34,320 nt of DNA from Clostridium sp. (GCF_029258205.1 NZ_JARHZJ010000014.1:1-34320); one strand, 5' to 3'; shown: positions 17,829 through 26,985, counted from the first letter of the stretch. Notes: generated by a model not told the origin, from the letters alone. Numbers and translations are program-made.

Positions 17829-20273
17829 TCAAACAGTTTTTTTGAATTTTACAACATCATCTTCTAAGAAAACATCTACCTGTGATCCTCTTAATATATT
17901 CCCACTTAAAAGTTCTTCGCTTAAACTATCTTCAATATATTTAGTTATAACTCTTCTAAGTGGACGTGCTCCATATTTTAATTCAGTTCCCTTTTTAACT
18001 AAAAATTCTTTACACTCTTGAGAAAAGTTCAAAGAAAGTTGTAAATCATTTAATCTTTCTTTTAAGGAACATATCATAAGATCAACGATTTTTAAAAGAT
18101 GATCTTTTTCTAGACTATGAAACACAACTATGTCATCTAATCTATTTACAAATTCTGGTTTGAAATTCTGTTTAAGCTCTTCTATCATAATTCCTTTCAT
18201 TTTATCATAATCTCTTTCCTTATCCTCTTTAGCACTAAATCCAACTGCATTTTTCTTATCTAATTTATCTGCACCAATATTTGATGTCATTATTATTATT
18301 GTATTCTTAAAATCTACAGTTTTACCTTTTCCATCTGTAAGAACACCATCTTCTAATATTTGAAGAAGAACATTAAATATATCTGGATGTGCTTTCTCTA
18401 TTTCATCAAAAAGTATCACTGAATAAGGATTTCTTCTTACCTTTTCTGTAAGCTGCCCCCCCTCTTCATATCCTACATATCCTGGTGGAGCTCCAATAAG
18501 TCTAGATACACCATGCTTTTCCATATATTCAGACATATCAAGCCTAATAAATTTATTCTCGTCACCAAACATAGCTTCTGCTAAAGCCTTGCAAAGCTCT
18601 GTTTTTCCTACCCCAGTAGGTCCTAAAAAAGCAAAGGATCCAATAGGTCTCTTAGGATCTTTAAGACCTACCCTCGATCTCCTTACAGCCTTAGATATTG
18701 TTCTTATTGCTTCTAATTGTCCTATAACTCTTTTACTAAGCTTTTCTTCTAGCTTAAGTAGCCTACTTGATTCTTTCTCTGTAAGCCTTTCTACTGGTAT
18801 CTGAGTCCACTTTGAAACAACCTTTGCAATATGTTCTTTATTAACTTCGTAGATTTTATTATAATTTTCTTCTCTCCAAAGTTCTTTATCTCTCTCAAGT
18901 TCTTCCTTTAAAATTAATTCTTCATCTCTTAACTTTGCAGCTAATTCAAAATCCTGTAATTTTATAGCTTCTTCTTTTTCAACTTTCAGGTTAGCTATTA
19001 ATTCTTCCTGTTTAAAAAGTCTAGGCTGAACAATCATACTTTCTATTCTTACTTTTGCCGCAGCCTCATCTATTAAATCTATTGCCTTATCAGGTAGAAA
19101 TCTATCTGTTATATATCTGCTTGATAAATTAACAGCCGCCTCTATAGCTTCATCTGTTAATTTTACATTATGATGTACTTCATACTTTTCTCTTAATCCC
19201 TTTAGTATTTGCACACAATCTTCTTTATTAGGTTCTTTTACAACCACTGGTTGAAATCTTCTCTCAAAAGCAGAATCCTTTTCTATATTTTTTCTATATT
19301 CATCAGTTGTTGTAGCACCTATGCATTGTATTTCACCCCTTGCTAAAGCAGGTTTCAATATATTTGATGCATCTATAGCACCTTCTGCTCCACCAGCACC
19401 AACAATATTATGAATTTCATCTATAAAGAGTATTATATCATCTGAATCTTTTACCTCATTTAGAACCTTTTTAAGTCTTTCCTCAAATTCTCCCCTATAT
19501 TTAGCTCCAGCTAGCATAGAAGTAACATCTAAGGTAAATATTCTTTTATCTTTAATAATATCTGGTACTTCACCTAATAAGATCCTTTGTGCTAACCCTT
19601 CCACAACAGCGGTTTTTCCTACTCCAGGTTCTCCTATTAAACAAGGATTGTTTTTCATTCTTCTACAAAGTATTTCTAGAAGTCTTTGAGTCTCATCTTT
19701 TCTTCCTATTACAGGATCAAGTTTATTTTTATCTGCCTTTTCTATTAAATTTATACCATAAAGATTTAATGTGGGCGTATCTTTTCTTTTTTGTTTATCT
19801 TTTTCTTTAATATTCCTACTTTCCTTACTTGGAATTCTACCTAGTATGTTATTTAACTTATCACTTATATTTTTTATATCATTTTTTACTATTTTAGTTA
19901 AAATTAAATTAGCTACACCTTCTTTTTCTTTTATTAATGCTGATAATATGTGCTCTGGTCTTGAAATACTATGACCAGATTCCTTAGCAATTTCAACACT
20001 TTTCTCTAAAATCTTTTTGCATCTAGGTGTAAAAGGCACCTCATCTAAACTATAATTTACCTCTCCAATTCCAACATATAGCTTAATAAAACTAAGCACC
20101 TTTTCTTCAGTTACATTGCTCTCTTCCAAAATTTTAGAACATTGTCCATTTTCATTAATTAATCCTATTAATAAATGCTCTGTTCCCATATAGCCATGTT
20201 TTAGCATTAAAGAACTTTCTTTTCCCTTATTGATTACTATTTTGGAATTTTCATTAAAATTATCAAGACGCAT
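17829..20273 (-). CDS. clpC: ATP-dependent Clp protease ATP-binding subunit ClpC
   Basis: A Hsp100 unfoldase of 814 residues that feeds substrates to ClpP. The N-domain (1-145) holds two repeats with TEHLL (Glu32) and PEHIL (Glu107). These match the two Glu residues of B. subtilis ClpC (32 and 106) that bind phosphoarginine tags. AAA domain 1 has its Walker A GEPGVGKT at 214-221. The UVR/M-domain follows (about 410-465), and AAA domain 2 has GPTGVGKT at about 550. GGGAGGTAAAAG precedes the ATG. It is the last gene of the ctsR-mcsA-mcsB-clpC operon, 24 bases after mcsB, and should be under CtsR heat-shock control. Confidence 0.97.
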   Translation of the reverse strand: MRLDNFNENSKIVINKGKESSLMLKHGYMGTEHLLIGLINENGQCSKILEESNVTEEKVLSFIKLYVGIGEVNYSLDEVPFTPRCKKILEKSVEIAKESGHSISRPEHILSALIKEKEGVANLILTKIVKNDIKNISDKLNNILGRIPSKESRNIKEKDKQKRKDTPTLNLYGINLIEKADKNKLDPVIGRKDETQRLLEILCRRMKNNPCLIGEPGVGKTAVVEGLAQRILLGEVPDIIKDKRIFTLDVTSMLAGAKYRGEFEERLKKVLNEVKDSDDIILFIDEIHNIVGAGGAEGAIDASNILKPALARGEIQCIGATTTDEYRKNIEKDSAFERRFQPVVVKEPNKEDCVQILKGLREKYEVHHNVKLTDEAIEAAVNLSSRYITDRFLPDKAIDLIDEAAAKVRIESMIVQPRLFKQEELIANLKVEKEEAIKLQDFELAAKLRDEELILKEELERDKELWREENYNKIYEVNKEHIAKVVSKWTQIPVERLTEKESSRLLKLEEKLSKRVIGQLEAIRTISKAVRRSRVGLKDPKRPIGSFAFLGPTGVGKTELCKALAEAMFGDENKFIRLDMSEYMEKHGVSRLIGAPPGYVGYEEGGQLTEKVRRNPYSVILFDEIEKAHPDIFNVLLQILEDGVLTDGKGKTVDFKNTIIIMTSNIGADKLDKKNAVGFSAKEDKERDYDKMKGIMIEELKQNFKPEFVNRLDDIVVFHSLEKDHLLKIVDLMICSLKERLNDLQLSLNFSQECKEFLVKKGTELKYGARPLRRVITKYIEDSLSEELLSGNILRGSQVDVFLEDDVVKFKKTV

Positions 20274-20297
20274 CTTTTACCTCCCAATACCCTATAA

Positions 20298-21311
20298 TTA
20301 TGTGTTTAAAGCATTTCTAATAATTTTGGCTCTTTCTATTTTTAAACTTTTTGTATCTGTCTTTTTACTTGATGAGTTATTTATAATAACAGGTTGAATT
20401 TCAATCATAGCAGAATTTACTGATTTCAAATTAACATCTTCTATAACGCCTAACTCAACTCCCAATCGCACATAAGATAAATATTTTAAAGCTTCATCAT
20501 TATCTATAGAATAGGTACTTCTTAAAATTCCTAAAGATCTTAAAATAGTATCTTTTAATTCAATATACTCATACTCTGAAAGATTATCTCTTTGGTTTTT
20601 CTCTCTTAAAATTAATTTATTAGTAATAGATATAAGAGAATCTAAAATATCTTTTTCCGACATTCCTAAAGTCTGCATATTAGATAATTCATAGATATTC
20701 CCAATATCTTTGTTTCCTAAATTATATATACTCTTTAGATCAATTCCTTCTTCCTTTAAATTATTTTTTATTATTCTTATTAATTTTTTTGAACTTAAAA
20801 GTGGTAAGTGTATAAATACTTTTGCTCTTAAAGTTGTTCCTAAATTTTTTATATTTGATGTTAAGTATCCTAAATCAGAATCAAAGGAATAGTTTATTTT
20901 TTCTTCAATTAAGTCATCTAATTTATCTATCTTAGAATACACCTCTCTTAAACTTAATCCACTATTTATACATTCTATCCCAATATGCTCTTCTTCATTC
21001 AGTAATATCTTAAATTCTCCATTTTTATTCATTACTAAAATAACATTATCCTTATTTTTAAATTCTTTTATTAAGCCAAAATTTTCTTTATAATAATCTA
21101 CCATTTTTTCTTCATGGTCTTTTAATCTAACTACATAACATTTATTCAAAATATCAATATCTTTCAAGTATTCTAAAACCAAACTTGAAAGATTATTAAA
21201 TTCATCTTTATTTAATAATTTAGTGAATTTAATTCCTTTTATGTTTCTTAAGATTTTAACTTTTGATGCAATCACTATACTATTATTCTGAGGGCTAATC
21301 CACTGAACCAC
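20298..21311 (-). CDS. mcsB: McsB-like protein, probably lacking arginine kinase activity, GTG start
   Basis: In Bacillus McsB phosphorylates arginines to mark proteins for ClpCP and to inactivate CtsR. This 337-residue protein aligns along its whole length, but key positions have changed. SSRIRLARN is ASKVKILRN (15-23). NEEDHIRIQ is NEEEHIGIE (105-113). The CPTN cysteine (Cys167 in Bacillus) is lost, giving NIKN (153-156). The YGEG loop with the catalytic Glu212 is YNLGN (196-200). The C-terminal RDxxRA phosphoarginine pocket reads LKIERA. Arg162 in LRAK remains. A pseudokinase or adaptor role is likely. GTG at 21311 has GGAGG nine bases upstream and overlaps mcsA by 17 bases. Confidence 0.9.
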   Translation of the reverse strand: MVQWISPQNNSIVIASKVKILRNIKGIKFTKLLNKDEFNNLSSLVLEYLKDIDILNKCYVVRLKDHEEKMVDYYKENFGLIKEFKNKDNVILVMNKNGEFKILLNEEEHIGIECINSGLSLREVYSKIDKLDDLIEEKINYSFDSDLGYLTSNIKNLGTTLRAKVFIHLPLLSSKKLIRIIKNNLKEEGIDLKSIYNLGNKDIGNIYELSNMQTLGMSEKDILDSLISITNKLILREKNQRDNLSEYEYIELKDTILRSLGILRSTYSIDNDEALKYLSYVRLGVELGVIEDVNLKSVNSAMIEIQPVIINNSSSKKTDTKSLKIERAKIIRNALNT

Positions 21312-21822
21312 TATTACTATCCTCCCTTATAATTTCTTTTAAATCATGTATTTTTTTCCTAGTAATAATAGCTTCTTCATATTCCTCTTTAAGTATATTA
21401 ATCTTAAATTTTTCTTGTAAATTTAATATTTCTAATTTTTTTAAATCTTTTTTTATTGTTTTAGGTTGTTTTCCTTTATGCTTTATGTTTGATTCTTGTG
21501 AATTTAATAAAAATCCTACTCTATTTTTAAATACTTCATAGCATTTTTCACACCCTAGTAAATTATCATCTTCAAAATCAACAAATCTTGTTCCACAATT
21601 ACTACAAACTAATTCTTTATCCTTAGCTATTTCTTCAATAAAATCTATATAAGTATTTAAATCTATTAAAAAATCTTCTAAACTTATATCATCATTTTCT
21701 AATGCAAAGCTCATTATCTCAATTACACATTTATCGCAAAGCATTAAACTTTCTTTCTTACCATTAATACTTTTTAATAATTGTATTGTTGCACTATTTT
21801 TATTACATCTCTCACAAAGCAA
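21295..21822 (-). CDS. mcsA: McsA, zinc-finger and UVR-domain activator, TTG start
   Basis: McsA binds zinc and activates McsB in Bacillus. Four CxxC pairs are visible: CERC near the N-terminus, CDKC, CSNC and CEKC. A UVR motif lies at the C-terminus (about 133-166: [20 protein letters not shown], then [11 protein letters not shown]). The frame opens at a TTG at 21831, but the GGGAG there touches that codon. It sits nine bases before the next in-frame TTG at 21822, giving [12 protein letters not shown], which matches the Bacillus start MICQEC. The resulting 175 residues are typical. Since the McsB partner appears inactive, McsA may act mainly in CtsR or ClpC control. Confidence 0.9.
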   Translation of the reverse strand: MLCERCNKNSATIQLLKSINGKKESLMLCDKCVIEIMSFALENDDISLEDFLIDLNTYIDFIEEIAKDKELVCSNCGTRFVDFEDDNLLGCEKCYEVFKNRVGFLLNSQESNIKHKGKQPKTIKKDLKKLEILNLQEKFKINILKEEYEEAIITRKKIHDLKEIIREDSNSGSVD

Positions 21823-21841
21823 ATTTCTCAACTCCCATAAA

Positions 21842-22297
21842 TTACTTAAGTAATACCATAAGCAAAGCCTTAAAAATATCTGCCCTTGTTTTATTTATAT
21901 TCTTAGAACTCTGAAGGGTTCTATCATTTATCGCAATTTTAGTAATATTTGCTACTTTCTCATCTATAATATTATGTTCAAGTAAATTATCTATAATAGC
22001 AACTGCATTATGGTATGTAATACCTGTCCCTATCTCATCATAAATTAAATCTCTTCTATCAGCATGAACTTCATGAATTACTTTTTTTATTACAATGTAT
22101 CCACCACCACCTCTTCTACTTTCAATCAAATACCCTTTTTCATAAGTAAATCTAGTTGTTAAAACATAATTTATCTGTGATGGTGCACACTTAAACTTAT
22201 CAGCTAACTCATTTCTTCTTATTATTAAATTGTTATCTTCTGTTTTATCTAATAAATCCTTTATAAAATATTCTATTGAATCTGATAATTTAGCCAT
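21842..22297 (-). CDS. ctsR: Transcriptional repressor CtsR
   Basis: CtsR represses clp genes and loses DNA binding on heating. The 151-residue protein has the winged helix (ADKFKCAPSQINYVLTTRF) and the wing RRGGGGYI, whose glycine loop is the known heat sensor. A longer frame opens with GTG at 22306, but AGGAGTGATATAT fits the ATG at 22297 (MAKLSDSIEYFI). It heads the ctsR-mcsA-mcsB-clpC operon, and a CtsR heptad pair lies 19 bases upstream of the ATG, so it should repress itself. With McsB likely inactive, heat sensing by CtsR itself would be the main route to derepression. Confidence 0.96.
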   Translation of the reverse strand: MAKLSDSIEYFIKDLLDKTEDNNLIIRRNELADKFKCAPSQINYVLTTRFTYEKGYLIESRRGGGGYIVIKKVIHEVHADRRDLIYDEIGTGITYHNAVAIIDNLLEHNIIDEKVANITKIAINDRTLQSSKNINKTRADIFKALLMVLLK

Positions 22298-22315
22298 ATA
22301 TATCACTCCTCAAAC

Positions 22316-22332
22316 TTTGACCTTTACTGACC
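22316..22332 (-). promoter_or_regulatory. CtsR operator upstream of ctsR
   Basis: On the minus strand GGTCAGT (22332-22326), a three-base spacer and GGTCAAA (22322-22316) match the CtsR tandem heptad (consensus GGTCAAA-N3-GGTCAAA), the first with two mismatches. A third isolated GGTCAAA is at 22364-22358. Confidence 0.82.
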
Positions 22333-22433
22333 TTAATACACAATATATATTAATACATTTGACCCACTTAATCAATGTAATACATCTATTAATATATTAT
22401 TTTTTCTTTAAATTTATTTAAATAATTTTAATT

Positions 22434-22463
22434 AAAATAAATTTATTTAAAATAAATTTATTT
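22434..22463. repeat. Tandem 15-base A+T palindrome, two copies
   Basis: AAAATAAATTTATTT occurs twice in direct succession, followed by a degenerate third copy to about 22475. Fourteen of the 15 bases form a perfect palindrome. It lies in the divergent region between ctsR and the gene at 22546 and could be a bent or easily melted upstream element. Confidence 0.7.
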
Positions 22464-22545
22464 AAAATTAAATTTTTCTTACATTTTATGTTTATTTATA
22501 TTATATGTGTCAATAATATAAATAATTTTTATAGGAGGCTTTTTA

Positions 22546-23199
22546 ATGAATATTTATTGGTTAGGTCATTCTTGCTTTTTAATAAAAACTAATATTGGGA
22601 AACGTATATTAATGGATCCATTTGATATAGATATAGGTTATATTCCCTATAAGGGTGATGTGGATTTAGTTACTATAAGCCATATGCACTTTGATCATAA
22701 TTGTACAAAATACATTAGTAGTCAATCAAAGGTCTTAACTGACTTAGTTGATTACAAAAATACCTTTTGTAAAGTTAAATCATATCAATCTTTTCATGAT
22801 GATTGCTTTGGATTAAAACGTGATAAAAACTTCATATTTAAAATTTATTGTGACGACATAACACTTTGTCATTTAGGAGATTTAGGGCATATACTTTCTT
22901 CTAAAGTTATAAATCAACTAGGTCATATAGATATATTATTTGTTCCAGTAGGAGAACATTTAACTATTTCTGTAGAAAAACTAAAAAAGGTAATCATAGA
23001 TATAAATCCTCGTTATATTATCCCAATGCATTATAAAACTGCCAAATTAAGCTTTTATTTAAATACTGTAGATAAATTTCTAATGGAAATGAAAGGTTAT
23101 AAAATAACTCACGATAAGGTTCTATCAGTAAATTCTGAGTCACTCCCTGAAAATACTACAATAAAAATATTAGAACTAATTTCTGAAGATATGATATAA
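22546..23199 (+). CDS. Metallo-beta-lactamase-fold hydrolase (UlaG-like)
   Basis: A 217-residue protein of the metallo-beta-lactamase fold. It begins MNIYWLGHSCFLIKT, as UlaG-like members do. The metal ligands appear as HMHFDHN (about 47-53), a histidine in SFHDD, the aspartate in LCHLGDLGH (about 107-115) and a final histidine in IIPMHYKT (about 164-171), so the site looks complete. AGGAGGCTTTTTA precedes the ATG. It is transcribed divergently from ctsR. The substrate is unknown; relatives include lactonases, phosphodiesterases and RNases, and nothing nearby narrows this down. Confidence 0.9.
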   Translation: MNIYWLGHSCFLIKTNIGKRILMDPFDIDIGYIPYKGDVDLVTISHMHFDHNCTKYISSQSKVLTDLVDYKNTFCKVKSYQSFHDDCFGLKRDKNFIFKIYCDDITLCHLGDLGHILSSKVINQLGHIDILFVPVGEHLTISVEKLKKVIIDINPRYIIPMHYKTAKLSFYLNTVDKFLMEMKGYKITHDKVLSVNSESLPENTTIKILELISEDMI

Positions 23200-23274
23200 A
23201 ATACTATATACAAATATATTTTCTAAACCAACTCCTAAATTTACTTTAAAATAAAAAAAGCAGCGTAAAGATAC

Positions 23275-23309
23275 AAAAAAAAAAGATCATCCTAAGATGA
23301 TCTTTAATA
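23275..23309. terminator. Terminator after the ferredoxin gene (possibly shared)
   Basis: AAAGATCATC pairs with GATGATCTTT. On the minus strand it is followed by a run of about ten T, so it serves the ferredoxin gene well. It may also stop the convergent gene at 22546, though the plus-strand tail is weaker. Confidence 0.9.
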
Positions 23310-23312
23310 ATA

Positions 23313-23483
23313 TTATTCTTGAACTGGTGCACCTACTGGACAAACATTAGCGCAGTTTCCGCATTCGATACAAGTATCTGCATCTATAACGAATTGAGTA
23401 TCTCCTTGTGATATTGCATCTACAGGACACTCAGCAGCGCATGCTCCACAGCTTACACATGTGTCTAATATTTTGTATGCCAT
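23313..23483 (-). CDS. 2[4Fe-4S] clostridial ferredoxin
   Basis: A 56-residue low-potential electron carrier for pyruvate:ferredoxin oxidoreductase, hydrogenase and similar enzymes. Two cluster motifs are present: CVSCGACAAECP and CIECGNCANVCP, each CxxCxxCxxxC followed by P. The protein resembles the classical C. pasteurianum ferredoxin along its length. A longer frame opens at 23522, but AGGAGGTGTTTTATT fixes the ATG at 23483 (MAYKILDTC). The gene is monocistronic, with a terminator. A small palindrome, GGTATTTTTATACC, lies in the leader at 23507-23520. Confidence 0.97.
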   Translation of the reverse strand: MAYKILDTCVSCGACAAECPVDAISQGDTQFVIDADTCIECGNCANVCPVGAPVQE

Positions 23484-23652
23484 AATAAAACACCTCCTAA
23501 AATGTTGGTATAAAAATACCATATTTATATTATCATATTTCCTCTAATTTTTAAAGTATTTAATATCTATTTTAAGCATATTTAACTTATTCTAGTAAAA
23601 TTATAATTACTATGCTAAAGAATACCCCTATACCGTATTAAAATTTTATTTT

Positions 23653-24558
23653 TTAGTTATCTTTTATTAGATTTTTAATTAATGCTTTATCAGATTCATC
23701 AGTAATTTCTAATCTGATATTTGTATCCTCAATTTCACCTTCATAACTACCAGAGACTAATTTTACATCATACATTTTGAAATCTTGTATAATTTCTTCA
23801 TTTTTTCTTGGTAATTTAACCCTTACTAATTCCTTTAATACGTTATTACCTACTACTTCACCTTTTCCAAGTTCAGTCTCAACTATAGATCCAACTCTAG
23901 GAAGTTCTTTTCTTATTTCTTCATATGTGCTTTGTTCATAATTTAAACAACACATAAGCCTTCCACATATCCCTGATATCTTAGTTGGATTTAGTGATAA
24001 ACTTTGTTCTTTAGCCATCTTTATCGAAACTGAAGCAAAGTCTCCCAAGAATGTAGAGCAACAAAGAGGTCTTCCACATGGTCCAAGTCCACCTATCATT
24101 TTCGCCTCATCTCTAACCCCTATTTGTCTAAGCTCTATTCTAGTTTTAAATATAGTTGCTAAATCTTTTACTAATTCTCTAAAGTCAACTCTACCCTCTG
24201 CAGTAAAGTAAAATATAACCTTATTATTATCAAATGTATACTCTACATCTATTAGTTTCATTATTAAATTATGTTCTTCTATCTTCTTTAAGCATATTTC
24301 AAAAGCCTCTAACTCTTTAGCTTTATTCTCCTTATGCTTATTTATATCTTCTTCTGTAGCTAATCTTAGTACAGATTTTAATGGTGCAACGACATCCTCT
24401 TCACTAATTTTTCTTATACCAATTACACATTCTCCAAATTCTATACCTCTAGCAGTTTCAACAATTACGTTTTGCCCCTTTTTTATATCTATATCATTAG
24501 GACCAAAGTAATATATTTTACCAGCTTTTTTAAATCTGACTCCTATTACTTCTATCAT
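23653..24558 (-). CDS. ricT: PSP1-domain protein RicT (YaaT)
   Basis: In B. subtilis RicT works with RicA and RicF in a complex carrying Fe-S clusters that speeds mRNA maturation by RNase Y and promotes sporulation and competence. The 301-residue protein starts MIEVIGVRFKKAGKIYYF and contains the PSP1 core with the cysteines of GGLGPCGRPLCCSTFL (about 155-170) and ISGICGRLMCCLNYE (about 194-208), which are candidate cluster ligands. It lies three bases after holB, the same order as in Bacillus. AGGAATAAAAA precedes the ATG. Confidence 0.94.
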   Translation of the reverse strand: MIEVIGVRFKKAGKIYYFGPNDIDIKKGQNVIVETARGIEFGECVIGIRKISEEDVVAPLKSVLRLATEEDINKHKENKAKELEAFEICLKKIEEHNLIMKLIDVEYTFDNNKVIFYFTAEGRVDFRELVKDLATIFKTRIELRQIGVRDEAKMIGGLGPCGRPLCCSTFLGDFASVSIKMAKEQSLSLNPTKISGICGRLMCCLNYEQSTYEEIRKELPRVGSIVETELGKGEVVGNNVLKELVRVKLPRKNEEIIQDFKMYDVKLVSGSYEGEIEDTNIRLEITDESDKALIKNLIKDN

Positions 24559-24561
24559 TTT

Positions 24562-25485
24562 TTATTCCTCCAATATACTAATTAGCATACTATCTAAAGT
24601 TAGCCACAAATTAGTATTACTTTTTAAATTATTTCTGGCATTATTAGCTACTTTTATTATCCTATTTAATTTATTGTAGGATAAATTACTAGCTATTTCT
24701 CTAATATCATCTATTTTATCTCCATTTATTATGGATAAGTTATTTTCTATTTCCTTAAATATAATCGAATCTCTTGCAAAAATAGTTATGGTTTCTAAAA
24801 TTTCCTCTTCATTACCCTTCATACTATAAAATTTATCAGAATATTTTATAGGAACTTCTATTTTTCCATGCCCAATATCTTTTAACATCTCTATAACTGT
24901 ATTTCTTATCTTCTTAAAAATATCATCATTCATGAATTTATCAACTCTTCCCGGAATACCTTCACTAAAAGATATAAGAGTTCTATTTAATTCATTGTCT
25001 ATTTCATTATACTTTTTAGATATATATAAATTAATTTCCTCTTTACTAAGAGGTGCTAACCTATGTATTTGGCATCTAGATCTTATAGTTTCTAATATAG
25101 AATCAATATTACTACTTAAAATTATTATAAAAATACCTGCAAGAGGTTCTTCTATTGTCTTTAATAAAGCATTCTGTGCTGCAACCGTAAGTTTTTCTCC
25201 GTTATGAATTATTATAACCTTTCTATCACATTCATAAGGTTTTTTATTTGCTTCAGCTATAATATTTCTTACTAAATCAACACCAAAAGATGTCTTTTCA
25301 GATTTATAATGAACAATGTCTACATGTTCTCTCTGTGATGGTATTCCTAAAATCTTATAAGCAAATTCATCTGCTAAAAGACTTTTCCCTATTCCATCAT
25401 CACCAATAATTAAATGAGCATGAGAAAGCGCATTTTTACTTACACTTTTATTAAATCTATCTATAACTTTATTGTGACCTATCAT
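24562..25485 (-). CDS. holB: DNA polymerase III subunit delta-prime
   Basis: HolB is part of the clamp loader that opens the DnaN ring at replication forks. The 307-residue AAA+ protein starts MIGHNKVIDRFNKSVSKNAL, has a P-loop-like GDDGIGKS (about 28-35), a NALLKTIEEP segment and the SRC motif in TIRSRCQIHRL. I see no complete four-cysteine zinc module of the DnaX kind, which fits delta-prime better than DnaX. AGGAAAGTGCATAA precedes the ATG. The darA-holB-ricT order matches the Bacillus tmk-darA-yaaR-holB-ricT cluster, with yaaR missing here. Confidence 0.94.
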   Translation of the reverse strand: MIGHNKVIDRFNKSVSKNALSHAHLIIGDDGIGKSLLADEFAYKILGIPSQREHVDIVHYKSEKTSFGVDLVRNIIAEANKKPYECDRKVIIIHNGEKLTVAAQNALLKTIEEPLAGIFIIILSSNIDSILETIRSRCQIHRLAPLSKEEINLYISKKYNEIDNELNRTLISFSEGIPGRVDKFMNDDIFKKIRNTVIEMLKDIGHGKIEVPIKYSDKFYSMKGNEEEILETITIFARDSIIFKEIENNLSIINGDKIDDIREIASNLSYNKLNRIIKVANNARNNLKSNTNLWLTLDSMLISILEE

Positions 25486-25506
25486 TTATGCACTTTCCTT
25501 TCTATT

Positions 25507-25836
25507 TTAAATCTTTATAAATTTATCTACGTCAACAACAAATATTGTAGCTCCTCCAACCTGCACTTCCATAGGATATGGTATATATACTCCACCTGGC
25601 TCTGAAACACTTGCAGTTGAACTTACAACACCCTTTCTTGTTTCACATATATTTTTTATTATACTTATAACATCATCAACTTTTTCTTTTTGAACCCCAG
25701 CTAAAAGTGTAGTATTTCCTGATTTTAAAAATCCACCTGTTGTGGCTAATTTAGTTACACTATAACCCTTCTCATTTAACGCATCAACTAAATCTAAAGC
25801 ATCATCATCCTGAACTATAGATATTACTAATTTCAT
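25507..25836 (-). CDS. darA: Cyclic-di-AMP receptor DarA (PstA, PII-like)
   Basis: A 109-residue PII-like trimeric protein that binds cyclic-di-AMP. The nucleotide-binding stretch is LATTGGFLKSGNTTLLAGV (about 30-48), followed by the flexible loop and the segment VGGATIFVVDVDKFIKI at the C-terminus. AAGGAGGACGTGTT precedes the ATG. It is 21 bases upstream of holB, as part of the conserved tmk/darA/holB region. The synthase DisA is encoded at 9963, so both ends of the signalling route are in the window. What DarA regulates is not known with certainty in any Firmicute that I can cite. Confidence 0.96.
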   Translation of the reverse strand: MKLVISIVQDDDALDLVDALNEKGYSVTKLATTGGFLKSGNTTLLAGVQKEKVDDVISIIKNICETRKGVVSSTASVSEPGGVYIPYPMEVQVGGATIFVVDVDKFIKI

Positions 25837-25991
25837 AACACGTCCTCCTTACCTCTCTACCATAAATTCAAATTTATGTTTTAAATAATTATATCATTAT
25901 TTAAAGCCCTTAACCAAACCTTCTTACTACTTTAATTTTATAAGTTATATAATTTACTTTTTATTTTAAATTAATATTTTTCATAGTTGAT

Positions 25992-26147
25992 TTATTTTAT
26001 GCTCTTTATACCAAAACCAGCTAAAATAACTCCTACTATAGTAAAAACTTTATTTACTCCATATGTATCTATGTCAGAAACAGCTAAGTATATTCCTACT
26101 AATATTATTAGAAATCCAATAAAAGTTAACTTTAATGCATTTTTCAT
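25992..26147 (-). CDS. Small membrane protein of 51 residues
   Basis: A short gene with an ATG at 26147 and GGAGGAAAACAAT directly upstream. The product starts MKNALKLTFIGFLIILVGIY. It has two hydrophobic helices (about 6-23 and 33-46) joined by a short polar loop, SDIDTYGVNK, and ends KSIK. The second helix is glycine-rich (VGVILAGFGIK). It follows the guanylate-kinase-like gene by 16 bases and probably shares its transcript. I do not recognise the family. The rest of the space before darA is A+T-rich and empty. Confidence 0.8.
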   Translation of the reverse strand: MKNALKLTFIGFLIILVGIYLAVSDIDTYGVNKVFTIVGVILAGFGIKSIK

Positions 26148-26163
26148 ATTGTTTTCCTCCAGA

Positions 26164-26754
26164 TTATTTAGAAGCTTTTCTTATTACACAACATATTTCA
26201 CTTATACACTGTTCTAAATTATAATTATTATATTTCTTAATTATATTATTATTAAGTAATTTATCTTCGCTAAAATCTTCATTATCTGCTAAAAATCTTC
26301 TGCACATCTCATTGTAATTAGGACTTTTTTGTTCTCTCTCTCTTTTTAATGCTCTTTCAAGTCTAAAGCCATCATCTAATTCTATGTAAAGTGGTACTAA
26401 TTTATCATCTCCAAAATATTTTCTAAACTCAGAATAAGCCTCTAAAGTCACAATAACTATATAATTATCTTTTTCTAAGTCTATTTGTCCATCATCTACA
26501 GTTAAATAATACCATTTTCCGTGAACAGTATCATAAACTCTACATTCTATTATCTTACCTTCTCTATTAAAATCATCTAACTTTTCCTTATCTATAAAAA
26601 AATATTCCACTCCATCTATTTCATTATTTCTTTTAGGTCTAGTTGTATATGTAACTATAGTTTTTAAATTTAAATCTTTAACCTTATTTATCCCTTTTAA
26701 AATAGTATCCTTACCAGAACCACTTTTTCCTATTATGCAAAATATTTTACCCAT
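26164..26754 (-). CDS. Guanylate-kinase-like P-loop nucleotide kinase
   Basis: A 196-residue kinase with P-loop GKSGSGKDT (9-17). The nucleotide-monophosphate binding region is of guanylate kinase type: YTTRPKRNNEIDGVEYFF (about 36-53) and GKIIECRVYDTVHG (about 65-78), corresponding to TTRxxRxxExxGxxYxF and GxFxE. It is not a thymidylate kinase: the Tmk motifs FEGxDGxGKT and DR(Y/H) are absent. It occupies the position that tmk holds in Bacillus, between yaaO and darA. A housekeeping gmk is normally encoded near rpoZ and priA, so this may be a paralogue with its own substrate. TTGGAGTAGTT precedes the ATG. Confidence 0.85.
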   Translation of the reverse strand: MGKIFCIIGKSGSGKDTILKGINKVKDLNLKTIVTYTTRPKRNNEIDGVEYFFIDKEKLDDFNREGKIIECRVYDTVHGKWYYLTVDDGQIDLEKDNYIVIVTLEAYSEFRKYFGDDKLVPLYIELDDGFRLERALKREREQKSPNYNEMCRRFLADNEDFSEDKLLNNNIIKKYNNYNLEQCISEICCVIRKASK

Positions 26755-26899
26755 AACTACTCCAATCTATATAAACACGTTTTTCTCTTAAAAAAATATA
26801 TTAAATAAACTCTATAAAACTTTATAAAAAGTCTTATGTAATGATTTTAATACAAAGATTATTATATCAAATAATATTCTAATCGTTTATTTAAAAATT

Positions 26900-26965
26900 A
26901 AAGAGGTTGTACCAAAATTTTATAAATAAAAAATAATTATCACTACTAACTTCGATACAACCTAA
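26900..26965 (-). terminator. Probable terminator after the YaaO-like gene
   Basis: AGGTTGTA (26963-26956 on the minus strand) can pair with TACAACCT (26911-26904) across a long A+T-rich loop, and CTTTAATTTTT follows. The loop of about 44 bases makes it a weaker candidate than the others. No gene is visible in the rest of 26755-26985. Confidence 0.5.
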
Positions 26966-26985
26966 TTAATATATTCTTTAAATAT

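Noticed and set aside
23507..23520. GGTATTTTTATACC palindrome in the ferredoxin leader as a regulatory element
   Set aside because: The stem is only five bases in A+T-rich DNA and matches no operator I know, so it is not listed as a feature.
24562..25485. HolB P-loop and missing zinc module as an anomaly
   Set aside because: Variation in the P-loop and zinc region is common in delta-prime subunits and does not suggest loss of function.
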